A DNA stretch of 64,000 nt from an uncultured Clostridia bacterium (GCA_948678575.1 CAPPGO010000009.1:6688-70687); one strand, 5' to 3'; counted from the stretch's first letter, positions 9,422 through 18,237 are shown. The notes: generated by a model from the sequence alone, not told the origin. Numbers and translations: made by a program.

Positions 9422-9450
9422 ATTATATTCGTTTTTTTAGAATTTGTCAA
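9422..9450 (-). promoter_or_regulatory. Consensus promoter of the AbiE pair
   Basis: TTGACA (9445-9450) and TATAAT (9422-9427) on the minus strand are separated by exactly 17 bp. The start codon is about 64 bp downstream of the -10 box. AbiEi probably acts here. Confidence 0.8.
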
Positions 9451-9482
9451 TATTTTGTTATTGTTTACATACTGTGCTTTCC

Positions 9483-10496
9483 TTATTTCATACTTATTTT
9501 TCTCAATTCTTCTTTTTCTTTATTTAGCAAATTTTCTAAAACACTTATTTCAACATTTGGTTTAACTCTATTATTTCTTAATTCTAACATTCTATTATTA
9601 ATTTCTTTACTTTCTTTTTTATCAAATAATTCATTGACTATATCTATTCCAGAATGTGTAACATTAAAAATAAGTTTTAGCAATTTATCATTAGTTACAA
9701 AGAAATGTACATTGTTTGATTCACTTTCATTCCAATAAAAGGTACTCCAATTAGATAAATAAGTTAAATCCCATGCTTGATTAATACATCCATTGATTAT
9801 TTTATTAAAATCCACACTATTTATATTTTTTGGAGGTCTAACACCTTCACATTCTCCAAAGAGAAGAATTGCATAAACCATTGTATATTGACATATTAAA
9901 GTATTTTCATAATTCCATTCAATAAATTCTATTAATTTCTGCATTCTACTTTTATTACTTTTATATATTCTAGCTAAGGCAATCATTTCACATTCATGCA
10001 TTAATTGATGTCCACCTTTGTATGAAAAGTCAACATTTCTATTATATTTATGTATTTCTCGTATTTTAGAAATTGTTTTATCTTTACTATATAAAACATT
10101 TTTCCATATCATTGATGGATAATATTCAGTTATTGTTAGAAATCTATTTAATTCTTCTTCTATTTTATTTTTATCTTTTTGTGTGTTTGAATATTCCTGC
10201 AATGCAAATCCAACACTAATTTGAAAACGATTAGCATTACAATACAACATTATAAGTGCTATTATAATCATACTGTAATTATCTCTTAATATTCCATTAG
10301 TAGTATACTCTATTAGATATGAAACAATATTTCTGTCAAATATAACAATTTTGTTTTTATTATTTAATTTTAAAAGTTCTCCATAATTTATTCTACCATC
10401 TACTGCATATTGAGGATGAAAAAATAATTCTGCATCACTTACTAATTCATATATTTCATCCATTTCATTATCCTCAAACATTATAATATCATTCAT
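9483..10496 (-). CDS. Uncharacterised protein with PIN-like nuclease features, paired with a membrane protein
   Basis: 337 residues, no signal peptide. Acidic residues appear in the order and surroundings of a PIN-like nuclease: IVIFDRNIVSYL (first Asp), ISVGFALQEYS (Glu), LMHECEMIALARIY (Glu), and HFFVTNDKLLKL (last Asp). The C-terminus is a charged helix. It overlaps the upstream membrane-protein gene by eight bases and shares its operon. It sits in the cargo next to AbiE. I suggest an RNase effector of a two-gene defence or toxin system, but this rests on motif spacing alone and the family is not one I recognise. Confidence 0.45.
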   Translation of the reverse strand: MNDIIMFEDNEMDEIYELVSDAELFFHPQYAVDGRINYGELLKLNNKNKIVIFDRNIVSYLIEYTTNGILRDNYSMIIIALIMLYCNANRFQISVGFALQEYSNTQKDKNKIEEELNRFLTITEYYPSMIWKNVLYSKDKTISKIREIHKYNRNVDFSYKGGHQLMHECEMIALARIYKSNKSRMQKLIEFIEWNYENTLICQYTMVYAILLFGECEGVRPPKNINSVDFNKIINGCINQAWDLTYLSNWSTFYWNESESNNVHFFVTNDKLLKLIFNVTHSGIDIVNELFDKKESKEINNRMLELRNNRVKPNVEISVLENLLNKEKEELRKISMK

Positions 10497-11160
10497 CTAT
10501 ATCTTCCTTTTTATATCCTACAACAGTATGTCTTATATGAGTATCTTCTATATTTTGATGTTTTTCTACAACTGTATATATTTTTACTAACTCTTTATTT
10601 ATTTTACTAAGATTTTTTTCTATTTTAGTATTTACTTCTTTCAATTCATCTATTTCAGAAATATATACTAAAAATCTTGAATATTGTTCAAAATCAATTT
10701 CTGCACTTTCAAAATATTCTTTTTTTCTATTCAATTTAGAATAAGCATATTCTATTTTTAAAATTTTATTATCATATTTTTCTAATATCTCTGGCACAAT
10801 TACTCCTAAGCATATTACCCATTGTTTGTCAGGAAAGATATGCATATTATTAATTTTATTTTTTTCTAACCCAATTCCTTCACTTTCTGGTAGTTGTTTT
10901 ATAAATTCTTCTTCAAACTTTACATTCTTAATTGTTAAAGGAACTTTTCCTACATTTCTAACAACAACACACGCTAAATTAGCTTTAACAAGTTCAAATG
11001 TAATCTGTAAATAAGGTCGATTATTTTCAAACTTATCTCTTAATAAAAATACTATTGTAATCCATGAAGCAAATAGTGATAAAATTGCAATTATATCTCC
11101 AAAAGAAATGCTATTTAAATTTTCAACAGCACTCACCAGTTTATTAATCGATTCTTCCAT
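10489..11160 (-). CDS. Membrane protein partner of the PIN-like protein
   Basis: 223 residues. One transmembrane helix near residues 22-41 (IIAILSLFASWITIVFLL) is followed by a beta-rich domain (CVVVRNVGKVPLTIKNVKF) and a C-terminal helical region likely to form a coiled coil. GAGGTG precedes the start. The eight-base overlap with the next gene implies fixed stoichiometry. I do not recognise the family. A membrane sensor or anchor for the effector next door is a reasonable inference. Confidence 0.5.
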   Translation of the reverse strand: MEESINKLVSAVENLNSISFGDIIAILSLFASWITIVFLLRDKFENNRPYLQITFELVKANLACVVVRNVGKVPLTIKNVKFEEEFIKQLPESEGIGLEKNKINNMHIFPDKQWVICLGVIVPEILEKYDNKILKIEYAYSKLNRKKEYFESAEIDFEQYSRFLVYISEIDELKEVNTKIEKNLSKINKELVKIYTVVEKHQNIEDTHIRHTVVGYKKEDIDE

Positions 11161-11585
11161 ATTTCACCTCATATTTTATATGTTATTATATATTATCTTA
11201 ATCTTACTATTTTTATCTAGTTTTGTAAAGAATTATAAATTTGTTTATCTTTATGATTTACCTTTTGCCATACATCCAAATCTAATTTTTTGTCAATTAA
11301 CTTTATCATTTCTTTTTGATTTTTTAAAATTATTTGATATAAATCTTTTCTGCAATTTAGTATTATTTCTTATATTATTATCTTCTATTTTTTGATTGAT
11401 ACTGGTATCCAATATTTAATGGATAGGTTACATCATTTATATAAATTTTTCTTTAAATGATTTGATTGTTTTCATTTCAACCACCCCAATTCCAACATTA
11501 AAAATCCAACAAAAAAATAGAATACTTCAATCAATTTGAAATATTCTGCAATATAGATGATTAATGCACTTTATTAAATTTTTAT
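11161..11585. other. 425-bp region without a convincing gene
   Basis: This holds the leader of the minus-strand membrane-protein gene. An imperfect inverted repeat near 11520-11550 (AGAATA...TATTCT) may be a terminator. Open frames here lack ribosome sites and look accidental. Confidence 0.5.
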
Positions 11586-11615
11586 AGTGGTTGGAAGTTT
11601 TTAAAGTCCACAGGT
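11586..11615. repeat. attR: right 26-bp inverted end plus AGGT core
   Basis: Positions 11586-11611, reversed, read GTGGACTTTAAAAAC and onward, matching the left end at 21 of 26 positions. AGGT (11612-11615) repeats the core found at 3281-3284. Confidence 0.8.
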
Positions 11616-12074
11616 ATTGACTTGAATTTACAATTTCCAGCTGGTTGGGAACAAGCCAAAGAAATAAAATATAAACAAGGATTTGATAAGCCTGCTCCTC
11701 GTGACTTCGTTGGATATGGACCGCTTACTGCTCCTGAGTCTATTGGTATATATAATTTTATATTAGCTCATAATTTTTCTTTAATGATTACTTACCACAC
11801 ACAAGGTGAAGTAATTTACTGGCAATATCAAAATTATGCACCTCCAATTTCTTTGACAATTGCAAATCAATTTGCTAAAACTTCTGGATATCAAGTAGCT
11901 AATACTCCTTATGAGTCAAGTTTTGCAGGACTTAAAGATTGGTACATTTATTATTACAGACGCTCTGGTTTTACAATAGAAGCGGGGCACGGAATAAATC
12001 CTCTCCCAATTTCTCAATTTGATGAAATTTATAATAAAAATTTGGGAATTTTAGTTAATGGTATGATGCAATAA
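11612..12074 (+). pseudogene. 3' part of LysM/M14 peptidoglycan endopeptidase
   Basis: Continuing from the AGGT core in the frame of the 5' part, it reads GIDLNLQFPAGWEQAKE, exactly the next conserved block of this peptidase family. It contains the third zinc histidine in MITYHTQGEVIYW and the catalytic glutamate in GFTIEAGHG. The C-terminus is normal. It cannot be translated properly where it is: there is no ribosome site, and the nearest start is an internal TTG. Joined with 2469-3284 it would give a full-length protein with no mismatch at the junction. Confidence 0.85.
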
Positions 12075-12080
12075 AAAGCA

Positions 12081-12128
12081 AAATGTGAAACAAAATTGAT
12101 AATTCATATTAATCAATGTTTCACATTT
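12081..12128. terminator. Terminator after the M14 gene, convergent
   Basis: AAATGTGAAACA pairs with TGTTTCACATTT, and an inner ATTGAT/AATCAA stem extends it; T-runs follow on the plus strand. Confidence 0.75.
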
Positions 12129-12153
12129 TTATTTCTAATATTTATACTTATAG

Positions 12154-12855
12154 CTATTTTTTCCAATAATTTCCGCCTTGGTATATAAGTTTGTCACCTT
12201 CTTTAATATCTTCATACAGTTCATTAAAAAATTCTATTTCTTCAATACCTTCTTTTCCTGCATTAATATTATTGCTTAAATCATATAGCCACACTCTTCC
12301 TGAATATTTTTCTCCTACCTCATAAATATGTCCTTCTATTCTTTTGTTTTCTAGATATTTATTCTGCTCTTCTATATTTTCTTTAATCATATCATTTATT
12401 TCTTTTTCAACAGCTTTTGTCCCATCTTTATCTAATACAAATTCGTTACTTTTATTTCTTAAAACACTACCTAATTTACAGCCTTCTGGTAAATCTTCTA
12501 TTAATTTTGTAATAACTTTATGATTTTTATCTTTATTACAACTACATAAATTATATGAATCTTTTTGACTTGAATTATTATATATATAATACATATCTCC
12601 TTCTTGTTCTGTTTTTTCTGCATAATTTCGTAAAATATTAACTCTATCTAAAAGCATCTTATCTCTAAATTTTGTAATTATTTTAGTATCATATAGTGTT
12701 AAATCATCTGCAAGTAAATTATTATATTCACTCTCCTCTTCTACCATTAATCTATCATTATCTTTTAAATAATTTGTTAGTTCTTTCATAAAATTTTGTA
12801 CAAATTCTTTTTCTTTTACACTTTTAACAACTTCATTTATTAAGTCTAAATTCAA
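12154..12855 (-). CDS. Hypothetical protein, 233 residues
   Basis: A TTG start behind AAGGAG. The protein is strongly acidic and helical with a cluster CSCNKDKNH in the middle and a compact C-terminal domain (YSGRVWLYDL...GDKLIYQGGNYWKK). It has no signal peptide or membrane segment and no motif I recognise. It stands alone between the M14 gene terminator and a hairpin that ends the nuclease operon. Function unknown. Confidence 0.6.
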   Translation of the reverse strand: MNLDLINEVVKSVKEKEFVQNFMKELTNYLKDNDRLMVEEESEYNNLLADDLTLYDTKIITKFRDKMLLDRVNILRNYAEKTEQEGDMYYIYNNSSQKDSYNLCSCNKDKNHKVITKLIEDLPEGCKLGSVLRNKSNEFVLDKDGTKAVEKEINDMIKENIEEQNKYLENKRIEGHIYEVGEKYSGRVWLYDLSNNINAGKEGIEEIEFFNELYEDIKEGDKLIYQGGNYWKK

Positions 12856-12924
12856 TAAGCATCACTCCTTTTTTTAATTTTATAATTTGGAAAATTTACT
12901 ATTGATAAATAGTAATAAGAAATA

Positions 12925-12970
12925 AACTATTGTAAAATTATACATTACTTTATATAACTTTACAATAGTT
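12925..12970. terminator. Hairpin downstream of the nuclease gene
   Basis: AACTATTGTAAA pairs perfectly with TTTACAATAGTT around a 22-base AT-rich loop, with T-rich sequence after it on the minus strand. Confidence 0.6.
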
Positions 12971-12980
12971 CTAAATAAAT

Positions 12981-13727
12981 TTATTCTTCAAAACTTTCAC
13001 CAGTTGCATAATCAATTATTATTTTTGGTTGCACATTATAACAATACACATTAAAACAAATTCCATTTCCTGCGTCTTCCACCGACATTGCTTCCATTTG
13101 TACTCCACTTGCTAATTTATTATCTCCTTCATATATTGGAGTAACTCTATATAATACATGATTATTTATATTTTCAGCTATATAATCATCTACTTTATTT
13201 TCAAAAGGTAACATTCCTTCTGTATTCAAATATCTTGTACCTGTAATTAAATTATTTTTATTTGCATTTTCCCCAGCCAATTGCCAACCAATTAAATGAC
13301 AACGATTATATAAATATTTATCTTTAATTACATCATCATATCTTTTTTGCATCCAACCAGAAAGATCTTTTATTTGTCCTATTTCTCCTCTTTCTTCACC
13401 TTCTTTTGGCATCAATTCTTTACAAACATTTGCATATGCCACTCCACTTCTGCCTAATTCATCCCAATCGCTATATGTTTCAAAAGCTTGTGTTGTATAA
13501 TCTTCTTCGGTAAAATATGGAATATTATTATTTATTTCTACATACGGACTTGATGAGTATTCTGGTATTGAAGATAAATCAAAAATTACTTCATTTTCTA
13601 AAACATTATTTTCTTCATTTTCGGGATTTTTTTGAAATTCTATATTTTCATAAACTAAAATAACAATTATTAAAATTACAGCAAATATTGCCTGATTCAA
13701 ACTTAATTTTTTACTTTTTTTACTCAT
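12981..13727 (-). CDS. Membrane-anchored DNA/RNA non-specific endonuclease (NucA/EndA-like)
   Basis: 248 residues. An N-terminal transmembrane anchor (AIFAVILIIVILVYE) puts the enzyme outside the membrane. The catalytic region is YNRCHLIGWQLAGE with the histidine of the beta-beta-alpha-metal nuclease, followed by NNLITGTRYLN. Related enzymes degrade one strand during DNA uptake (EndA) or extracellular DNA in general. It is followed by a GIY-YIG gene 20 bp upstream in the same direction. A role in uptake, with ComEA encoded elsewhere in this window, is only an inference. Confidence 0.85.
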   Translation of the reverse strand: MSKKSKKLSLNQAIFAVILIIVILVYENIEFQKNPENEENNVLENEVIFDLSSIPEYSSSPYVEINNNIPYFTEEDYTTQAFETYSDWDELGRSGVAYANVCKELMPKEGEERGEIGQIKDLSGWMQKRYDDVIKDKYLYNRCHLIGWQLAGENANKNNLITGTRYLNTEGMLPFENKVDDYIAENINNHVLYRVTPIYEGDNKLASGVQMEAMSVEDAGNGICFNVYCYNVQPKIIIDYATGESFEE

Positions 13728-13747
13728 AAATTATTCCTCTTATGTTT

Positions 13748-14056
13748 TTATACAATATTTTTAATTCTTCTATATTTTCTGCAATCAATTTTTCCTGTCA
13801 AATATGTAGATAGTTTTTCTCCATTTATTAAATTTTCCTTTTCATTTTTAGGAAGTTGTTTAATTTGATATTCTAGTTTACATGCTGATGACTTTTCTAA
13901 TGTTTGCCACGCTGTTTCTAATTTAATTACTTTATGAGATTTAGTATATTTCGCTCCATTTTTTGAAGTATGTTCTTTTAATCGTTTTTCTAAATCATTT
14001 GTTATTCCTGTATAAACTGAATTACCTTCACATCTTAACATATATGTATAATACAT
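13748..14056 (-). CDS. GIY-YIG nuclease family protein (UPF0213/YhbQ-like)
   Basis: 102 residues. The motif appears as YYTYMLRC then SVYTGITNDLEKRLKEH, and the rest matches the single-domain YhbQ/YazA group. These small proteins resemble the UvrC nuclease domain; their physiological role is not settled. It has an AAGGAG site and sits between the PTS-like permease and the NucA-like gene, about 10-20 bp from each, so an operon is likely. Confidence 0.9.
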   Translation of the reverse strand: MYYTYMLRCEGNSVYTGITNDLEKRLKEHTSKNGAKYTKSHKVIKLETAWQTLEKSSACKLEYQIKQLPKNEKENLINGEKLSTYLTGKIDCRKYRRIKNIV

Positions 14057-14066
14057 TATGCACTCC

Positions 14067-15143
14067 TTATTTTTCTGATTGTAATTTCATATCTCCATCT
14101 TTTATTATATTCTTTTTTCTTAATATAAAAGCTACTGTTCCAGCTATTATTGCTGGTAAAATAAAATGTAATAATAATATTTTTAATAATAATACCATTG
14201 GAGTTTCTGTTCCAATCATAGTTTCCCAAGTCATAATTTGACCTACTAATCCAGATGTTCCCATACCTGCACCAGAAGCATTATTAGTCATTTGAAATAC
14301 TGTTGTAGATAAAGGTCCTAAAATTGCACTAGCAATTATTGCTGGAAGCCAAATTACTGGTTTTTTCATGATATTAGGAACCTGTAACATTGAAGTTCCT
14401 ATTCCTTGTGAAATTAATCCACCAAATTTATTTTCTTTAAAACTTGCTACGGCAAAACCAATCATATTTGCTGAACAGCCTACTGTTGCAGCACCAGCTG
14501 CTAATCCACTTAAATTTAATATAATTGATATTGCTGCTGAACTTATAGGAAGTGTTAAAATCATTCCCATTATTACTGAAACTAGTATTCCCATTAAAAT
14601 TGGTTGTCTTTCAACAGACCAATTTATTAATGCACCTAATCCTGTCATAAAGCTAGAAATTATTGGTCCTATTAGTAATCCAACTAATGCCCCAGATAAA
14701 ATTGTTGTAAGTGGTACTAAGATAATATCAACTTTTGTTTTTCCTGTTATTAAATTTCCTAATTCTATTCCTATTATTGATGCAATAAATGCTCCAAGTG
14801 GCTCTCCTGGTCCTGAAAATACAATAAGCCCTGTTTCTGTAAATACTTTTCCAGCTAATATTTGAGTAGCAAACGCACCTACCATACCTGCTATTCCAGC
14901 AGATACTGTCACATAAGTCCCTGAATTAAATTTAATTGCAACACCTATCCCAATTCCAGCACCAGTTAAAGCTGATGCAATTTTTCCAATTACTACAATT
15001 AACTCTCCAATTCTGCCAGGTATAAAGCCACCTATTTGAGTTAAAATTAGTCCTATAATTAAAGTTGCAAATAATCCCCAAGCCATTCCTGTAAGACCTT
15101 CAACAAAAACATGATTCAAAACTTTTTTAATTTTATTCTTCAT
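14067..15143 (-). CDS. PTS-type membrane permease, EIIC_2 family (PF13303-like)
   Basis: 358 residues, nearly all hydrophobic, with about nine or ten membrane helices and conserved loops rich in glycine and proline (FSGPGEPLGAF, PISSAAISI, GTETPMVLL). This matches the PTS_EIIC_2 group, which lacks attached IIA or IIB domains. No PTS IIA, IIB or sugar enzyme is next to it, so transport of a sugar by phosphorylation is uncertain. It follows the lipase gene by about 21 bp with its own GAGGGG site. Confidence 0.8.
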   Translation of the reverse strand: MKNKIKKVLNHVFVEGLTGMAWGLFATLIIGLILTQIGGFIPGRIGELIVVIGKIASALTGAGIGIGVAIKFNSGTYVTVSAGIAGMVGAFATQILAGKVFTETGLIVFSGPGEPLGAFIASIIGIELGNLITGKTKVDIILVPLTTILSGALVGLLIGPIISSFMTGLGALINWSVERQPILMGILVSVIMGMILTLPISSAAISIILNLSGLAAGAATVGCSANMIGFAVASFKENKFGGLISQGIGTSMLQVPNIMKKPVIWLPAIIASAILGPLSTTVFQMTNNASGAGMGTSGLVGQIMTWETMIGTETPMVLLLKILLLHFILPAIIAGTVAFILRKKNIIKDGDMKLQSEK

Positions 15144-15164
15144 TTATTTTCCCCTCCATTATAA

Positions 15165-16055
15165 TTAATGATTTTCAAAAAAAGTTAATACTTCTCGAAA
15201 TCTATCTTCTTGATTATTTTCTACTTGAATAAATTCATGCCTATAACCATCAAGTAAATTAAGTTCTACATCTCTTATTCCTACTTCTTTTGTATAAAAT
15301 TCATATAAGTTTTCCATACCTTTTCCCATATCCCCAACTGGATCATTCTTTCCAGCCATTAACAATAATGGTAAATCTTTTCTCAAAGAATTTTTATAAG
15401 TTTTAGTATAAAGACTTTTTAAACCTTTAAAAAAATCTGCATAAAAACGATTTGAACATGTAAAACCACAAAATTTATCTTCTTTATATCTTTTGTTATT
15501 TTCTTTATCATCACTTCCCCATTCTCTATCAGGGAATTTTTTAGAATATATACCAAATGAAAGTCGCTCTATTAATTTTGATGGTTTACTTTGGTTTCCA
15601 AAGAAATTAAATATACCTGTAACTATTGAACCTAAATACACTTCATAATCTTTTTTCTTATTACTACCAGCAATTACAGCTCCATCTATTAATTCTCCAT
15701 ATTTTCCTATATAACTTTGTGTAATAAATGAACCATAAGAAAAACCAAAAACAAAATATTTTAAATTAGGATACTTTTCTTTATAATACTTTGTAATTTC
15801 TCCTTCATCATGTACAGTATCTTCAAACATATCTCCTTCACAAAATCCAAGTGTTTCTGAATCCGTTTTTCCATGTCCACGATGGTCATCTGCTACAACT
15901 AAGTATCCATTTTCATTTAAAAACTTAGCAAATTTCTCATATCTTCCTGCATGTTCAGCCATACCATGTATAATTTGAACTATTGCATTAGGAGCATCTA
16001 CTTCAAGCCATTCATGAATATATATTTTTTTATTATCAAAACTTTTAAACTCCAT
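15165..16055 (-). CDS. Alpha/beta hydrolase, monoacylglycerol-lipase-like
   Basis: 296 residues. The oxyanion segment is IIHGMAEHAGRYEKFA, followed by ADDHRGHGKT, both typical of the serine aminopeptidase S33/monoglyceride lipase group. The nucleophile elbow is GFSYGS (usually GHSMG) with Ser as nucleophile; Asp in GKNDPVGD and His in YRHEF complete the triad. It is cytoplasmic. The likely substrate is a lysolipid or monoglyceride, inferred from the family. Confidence 0.88.
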   Translation of the reverse strand: MEFKSFDNKKIYIHEWLEVDAPNAIVQIIHGMAEHAGRYEKFAKFLNENGYLVVADDHRGHGKTDSETLGFCEGDMFEDTVHDEGEITKYYKEKYPNLKYFVFGFSYGSFITQSYIGKYGELIDGAVIAGSNKKKDYEVYLGSIVTGIFNFFGNQSKPSKLIERLSFGIYSKKFPDREWGSDDKENNKRYKEDKFCGFTCSNRFYADFFKGLKSLYTKTYKNSLRKDLPLLLMAGKNDPVGDMGKGMENLYEFYTKEVGIRDVELNLLDGYRHEFIQVENNQEDRFREVLTFFENH

Positions 16056-16143
16056 TACTTATACCTTTCTTATAGTTTTTATTTATTTCTATATCATATT
16101 AACACAAATACATTAAAATATCTATATTCACAACTAAATTTAA

Positions 16144-16172
16144 TTGACAAAAAAATTCCATATATATATAAT
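16144..16172 (+). promoter_or_regulatory. Consensus promoter of the DnaB-like ATPase gene
   Basis: TTGACA (16144-16149), 17-bp spacer, TATAAT (16167-16172); AGGAGG and the start follow within 30 bp. Confidence 0.8.
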
Positions 16173-16198
16173 TTATGTATATACATAGGAGGTTTAAT

Positions 16199-17962
16199 AT
16201 GTCTTTTTTTGATGATGATAAAAAACTTGAAAATACCGAAGATGAACAATATGAAGAAGAATTAGATGATGATGAATATGAATATGTTGAAGTTGACGAA
16301 GATGAAGATTTAGAAGATGGATACGAATATGTCGAAGTTGATGATGATGGAAATGAAATCATTTCTGAACAAACTAATCAATCTTCTCCAGAAGTTACAG
16401 AAGAAAATGCTTCACAAAAAATTGATGATGACTTAAATCCACCACAACTTGCAAATATTCAATTAGAATACGCATATTTAGGACTTTTATTTAATAACCC
16501 AAAAGGAATATCTGTATATTATTTTACTTATGATGAATGTTTCTTTTCTACTGATGCTTTGGAAAATTTATATAAAATTATTCTATTCCAAGATGGAGAA
16601 AAATACGCTCCACCACAAGCAAAAGAAAAGTTTAATTTACCATTAGAAGATGCTCAAACTTATGATTTAAAATTGCAACTTAAAGGAGCTGTGTCAAGAA
16701 GAAATTTTAGTTTAGAGCATATTTATACTGAATTAAAAAAACTATTTACTTTGAAAAAAGCTTTTTTAAATTCTCCAACTAAAAAAATGCAAGATAAAAT
16801 ATTAGAAATCGCAAGTTATGAATTGTATAAGCAAATGTCTGTTGAAGAAGTTGAAAATGCTATTGAACAAATAACTGTTACAAACAAACTAAGTCAAGCT
16901 GTTCTTAATGAGAATGTTACAAGCTTTTTACTTGCTGGTGAAAGTAATTTAACAAATGGACTTCAAATTCCATTCAGAATATTATCTACTGTTTTCAAAG
17001 GACTTCGTAAAGGTGAAACAATGTCTTATGCAATGCCATCTAACTCTGGTAAAAGTAGATTTACAGTTAATTTAGCAGCCTATCTTGCTTTCGTTCAAAA
17101 GAAAAAAGTTTTAATTATTTCTAATGAGATGACAGAAGATAAAATGAAACTTTGCTTAATTACAACAATTTTAAATAATGCTGAAATTCAAGAATTACAT
17201 GGACAAAAACTTTCAAAAACAGAAGGTGAACTATTAGAACTTAAATTCAGACCTGATGAACAACACAAATCAAAAGTAAAACTTGACAAAAATGGATTTA
17301 TTTTAAAAGAAGATAATGAAACTAATGCAGAATTTACTGCTAGACTTGAAACTGTTTCAACTGAATTTAAACAAACTATATTGGTAACTGAGTGGTTAGC
17401 AAAACAAATTGATAATTCTATATATTTTATACATGTTACTGAACACTCTAATGAAGATTTAAGAAAAATTATCTTAAACTATTATTATAAAGAAAATATC
17501 GAATATGCTTTCTATGATACTATGAAAACAGAAATTGCTGATATAGGAAATGGAGAAGAACTTAAAAAGACTGCAACTGTTCTTTCTACTATTGCACAAA
17601 AATTCAAAATATTCATAGCTTCTTCTTTGCAATTATTAGAAAGTACAACTTTACCTGTCAACTTAACAATTAATGATATGTCAGCTAGTAAAACTGTAAA
17701 AGAAGTTTTGGATACTCTTTGCTTAATTAAACAAATAAACAATCAAACTCTTTCAAAATATGAATATTCTTTAACTGATGATTATCAAAAATGCTATGAT
17801 TTAGAACCATCATCAGATCCAGATGTTAGATATTATGCTTGTGTTGTTGATAAAAATAGAGCTGGTGCTAAACCAACAGTTTTATTTAGATTAAACTTGG
17901 CATATAATCATTGGGAAGAATTAGGATATCTTAGACTAAAACAAGAATTTGTTGAAATTTAG
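16199..17962 (+). CDS. DnaB/RecA-fold ATPase with acidic N-terminal tail
   Basis: The ATG at 16199 follows AGGAGG, giving about 587 residues. Residues 1-80 are extremely acidic (runs of D, E and Y), then comes an alpha-helical region resembling the DnaB N-domain (NIQLEYAYLGLLF). The RecA core has Walker A AMPSNSGKSR, one residue longer than the usual DnaB ARPSMGK, and the segment KKKVLIISNEM. The C-terminus has DKNRAGAKPTVLFRLN, like the DnaB helicase. It is monocistronic. It may be an accessory helicase or an unrelated P-loop ATPase; the replicative helicase would normally lack the acidic tail. Confidence 0.65.
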   Translation: MSFFDDDKKLENTEDEQYEEELDDDEYEYVEVDEDEDLEDGYEYVEVDDDGNEIISEQTNQSSPEVTEENASQKIDDDLNPPQLANIQLEYAYLGLLFNNPKGISVYYFTYDECFFSTDALENLYKIILFQDGEKYAPPQAKEKFNLPLEDAQTYDLKLQLKGAVSRRNFSLEHIYTELKKLFTLKKAFLNSPTKKMQDKILEIASYELYKQMSVEEVENAIEQITVTNKLSQAVLNENVTSFLLAGESNLTNGLQIPFRILSTVFKGLRKGETMSYAMPSNSGKSRFTVNLAAYLAFVQKKKVLIISNEMTEDKMKLCLITTILNNAEIQELHGQKLSKTEGELLELKFRPDEQHKSKVKLDKNGFILKEDNETNAEFTARLETVSTEFKQTILVTEWLAKQIDNSIYFIHVTEHSNEDLRKIILNYYYKENIEYAFYDTMKTEIADIGNGEELKKTATVLSTIAQKFKIFIASSLQLLESTTLPVNLTINDMSASKTVKEVLDTLCLIKQINNQTLSKYEYSLTDDYQKCYDLEPSSDPDVRYYACVVDKNRAGAKPTVLFRLNLAYNHWEELGYLRLKQEFVEI

Positions 17963-17969
17963 ATAAATA

Positions 17970-17997
17970 AAAAACTCCGACAAAAGTCGGAGTTTTT
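17970..17997. terminator. Strong bidirectional terminator
   Basis: AAAAACTCCGAC pairs with GTCGGAGTTTTT around AAAA. It serves the plus-strand ATPase gene and the convergent small membrane protein. Confidence 0.9.
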
Positions 17998-18237
17998 TTA
18001 ACACATTCTTCTATCACAAGTTAAAAGAACTATATTTATAATTATCAATAAAACTAATATCGATATAAAAACAATTAAAGCAGGTAAAGCTGCTAATATT
18101 GTTGTAGATAATAAAGCTCCAACTATTAGTCCTACAATTACTAACAATACAGTAATTAAAATAAATAATACTATTCCTAAACAACTCTTATTTTTACATC
18201 TTTTACATGAATAATATTCTTCCTGAGGTTCTATCAT
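17998..18237 (-). CDS. Small two-helix membrane protein with Cys-rich ends
   Basis: 79 residues from the ATG at 18237, which has GGAGGTG at proper spacing; an earlier ATG lies inside that ribosome site. The N-terminus has CKRCKNKSC, possibly a metal site, then two hydrophobic helices, and the tail is LTCDRRMC. No family recognised. Confidence 0.6.
   Translation of the reverse strand: MIEPQEEYYSCKRCKNKSCLGIVLFILITVLLVIVGLIVGALLSTTILAALPALIVFISILVLLIIINIVLLTCDRRMC

Larger units (their letters stand above)
3285..11611. mobile_element. 8.3-kb serine-recombinase genomic island inserted in an M14 endopeptidase gene
   Basis: Boundaries are set by 26-bp imperfect inverted ends and a 4-bp AGGT direct repeat (3281-3284 and 11612-11615). 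The unit removed on excision is 8331 bp, a multiple of three, and its removal rejoins the codons ATA GAA GGT ATT GAC. Cargo on the minus strand is an SDR dehydrogenase, the recombinase, a 48-residue ORF, a decayed phosphatase, GDPD, the AbiE pair and an uncharacterised two-gene unit. No transfer genes are present, so movement between cells would need a helper. Confidence 0.82.

Noticed and set aside
11108..11395. Open frame on the plus strand between the cargo and attR
   Set aside because: It overlaps the start of the membrane-protein gene, has no ribosome site and shows AT-driven composition.
3288..11620. GA dinucleotide core (Tn4451/TnpX type) for the island insertion
   Set aside because: GA also occurs at both junctions and keeps the frame, but the 26-bp inverted ends align cleanly only if the core is AGGT.
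16099..16362. Serine-rich protein opposite the acidic tail of the DnaB-like ATPase
   Set aside because: It is the antisense of Asp/Glu codons (TCA/TCT/TTC runs) and has no ribosome site.
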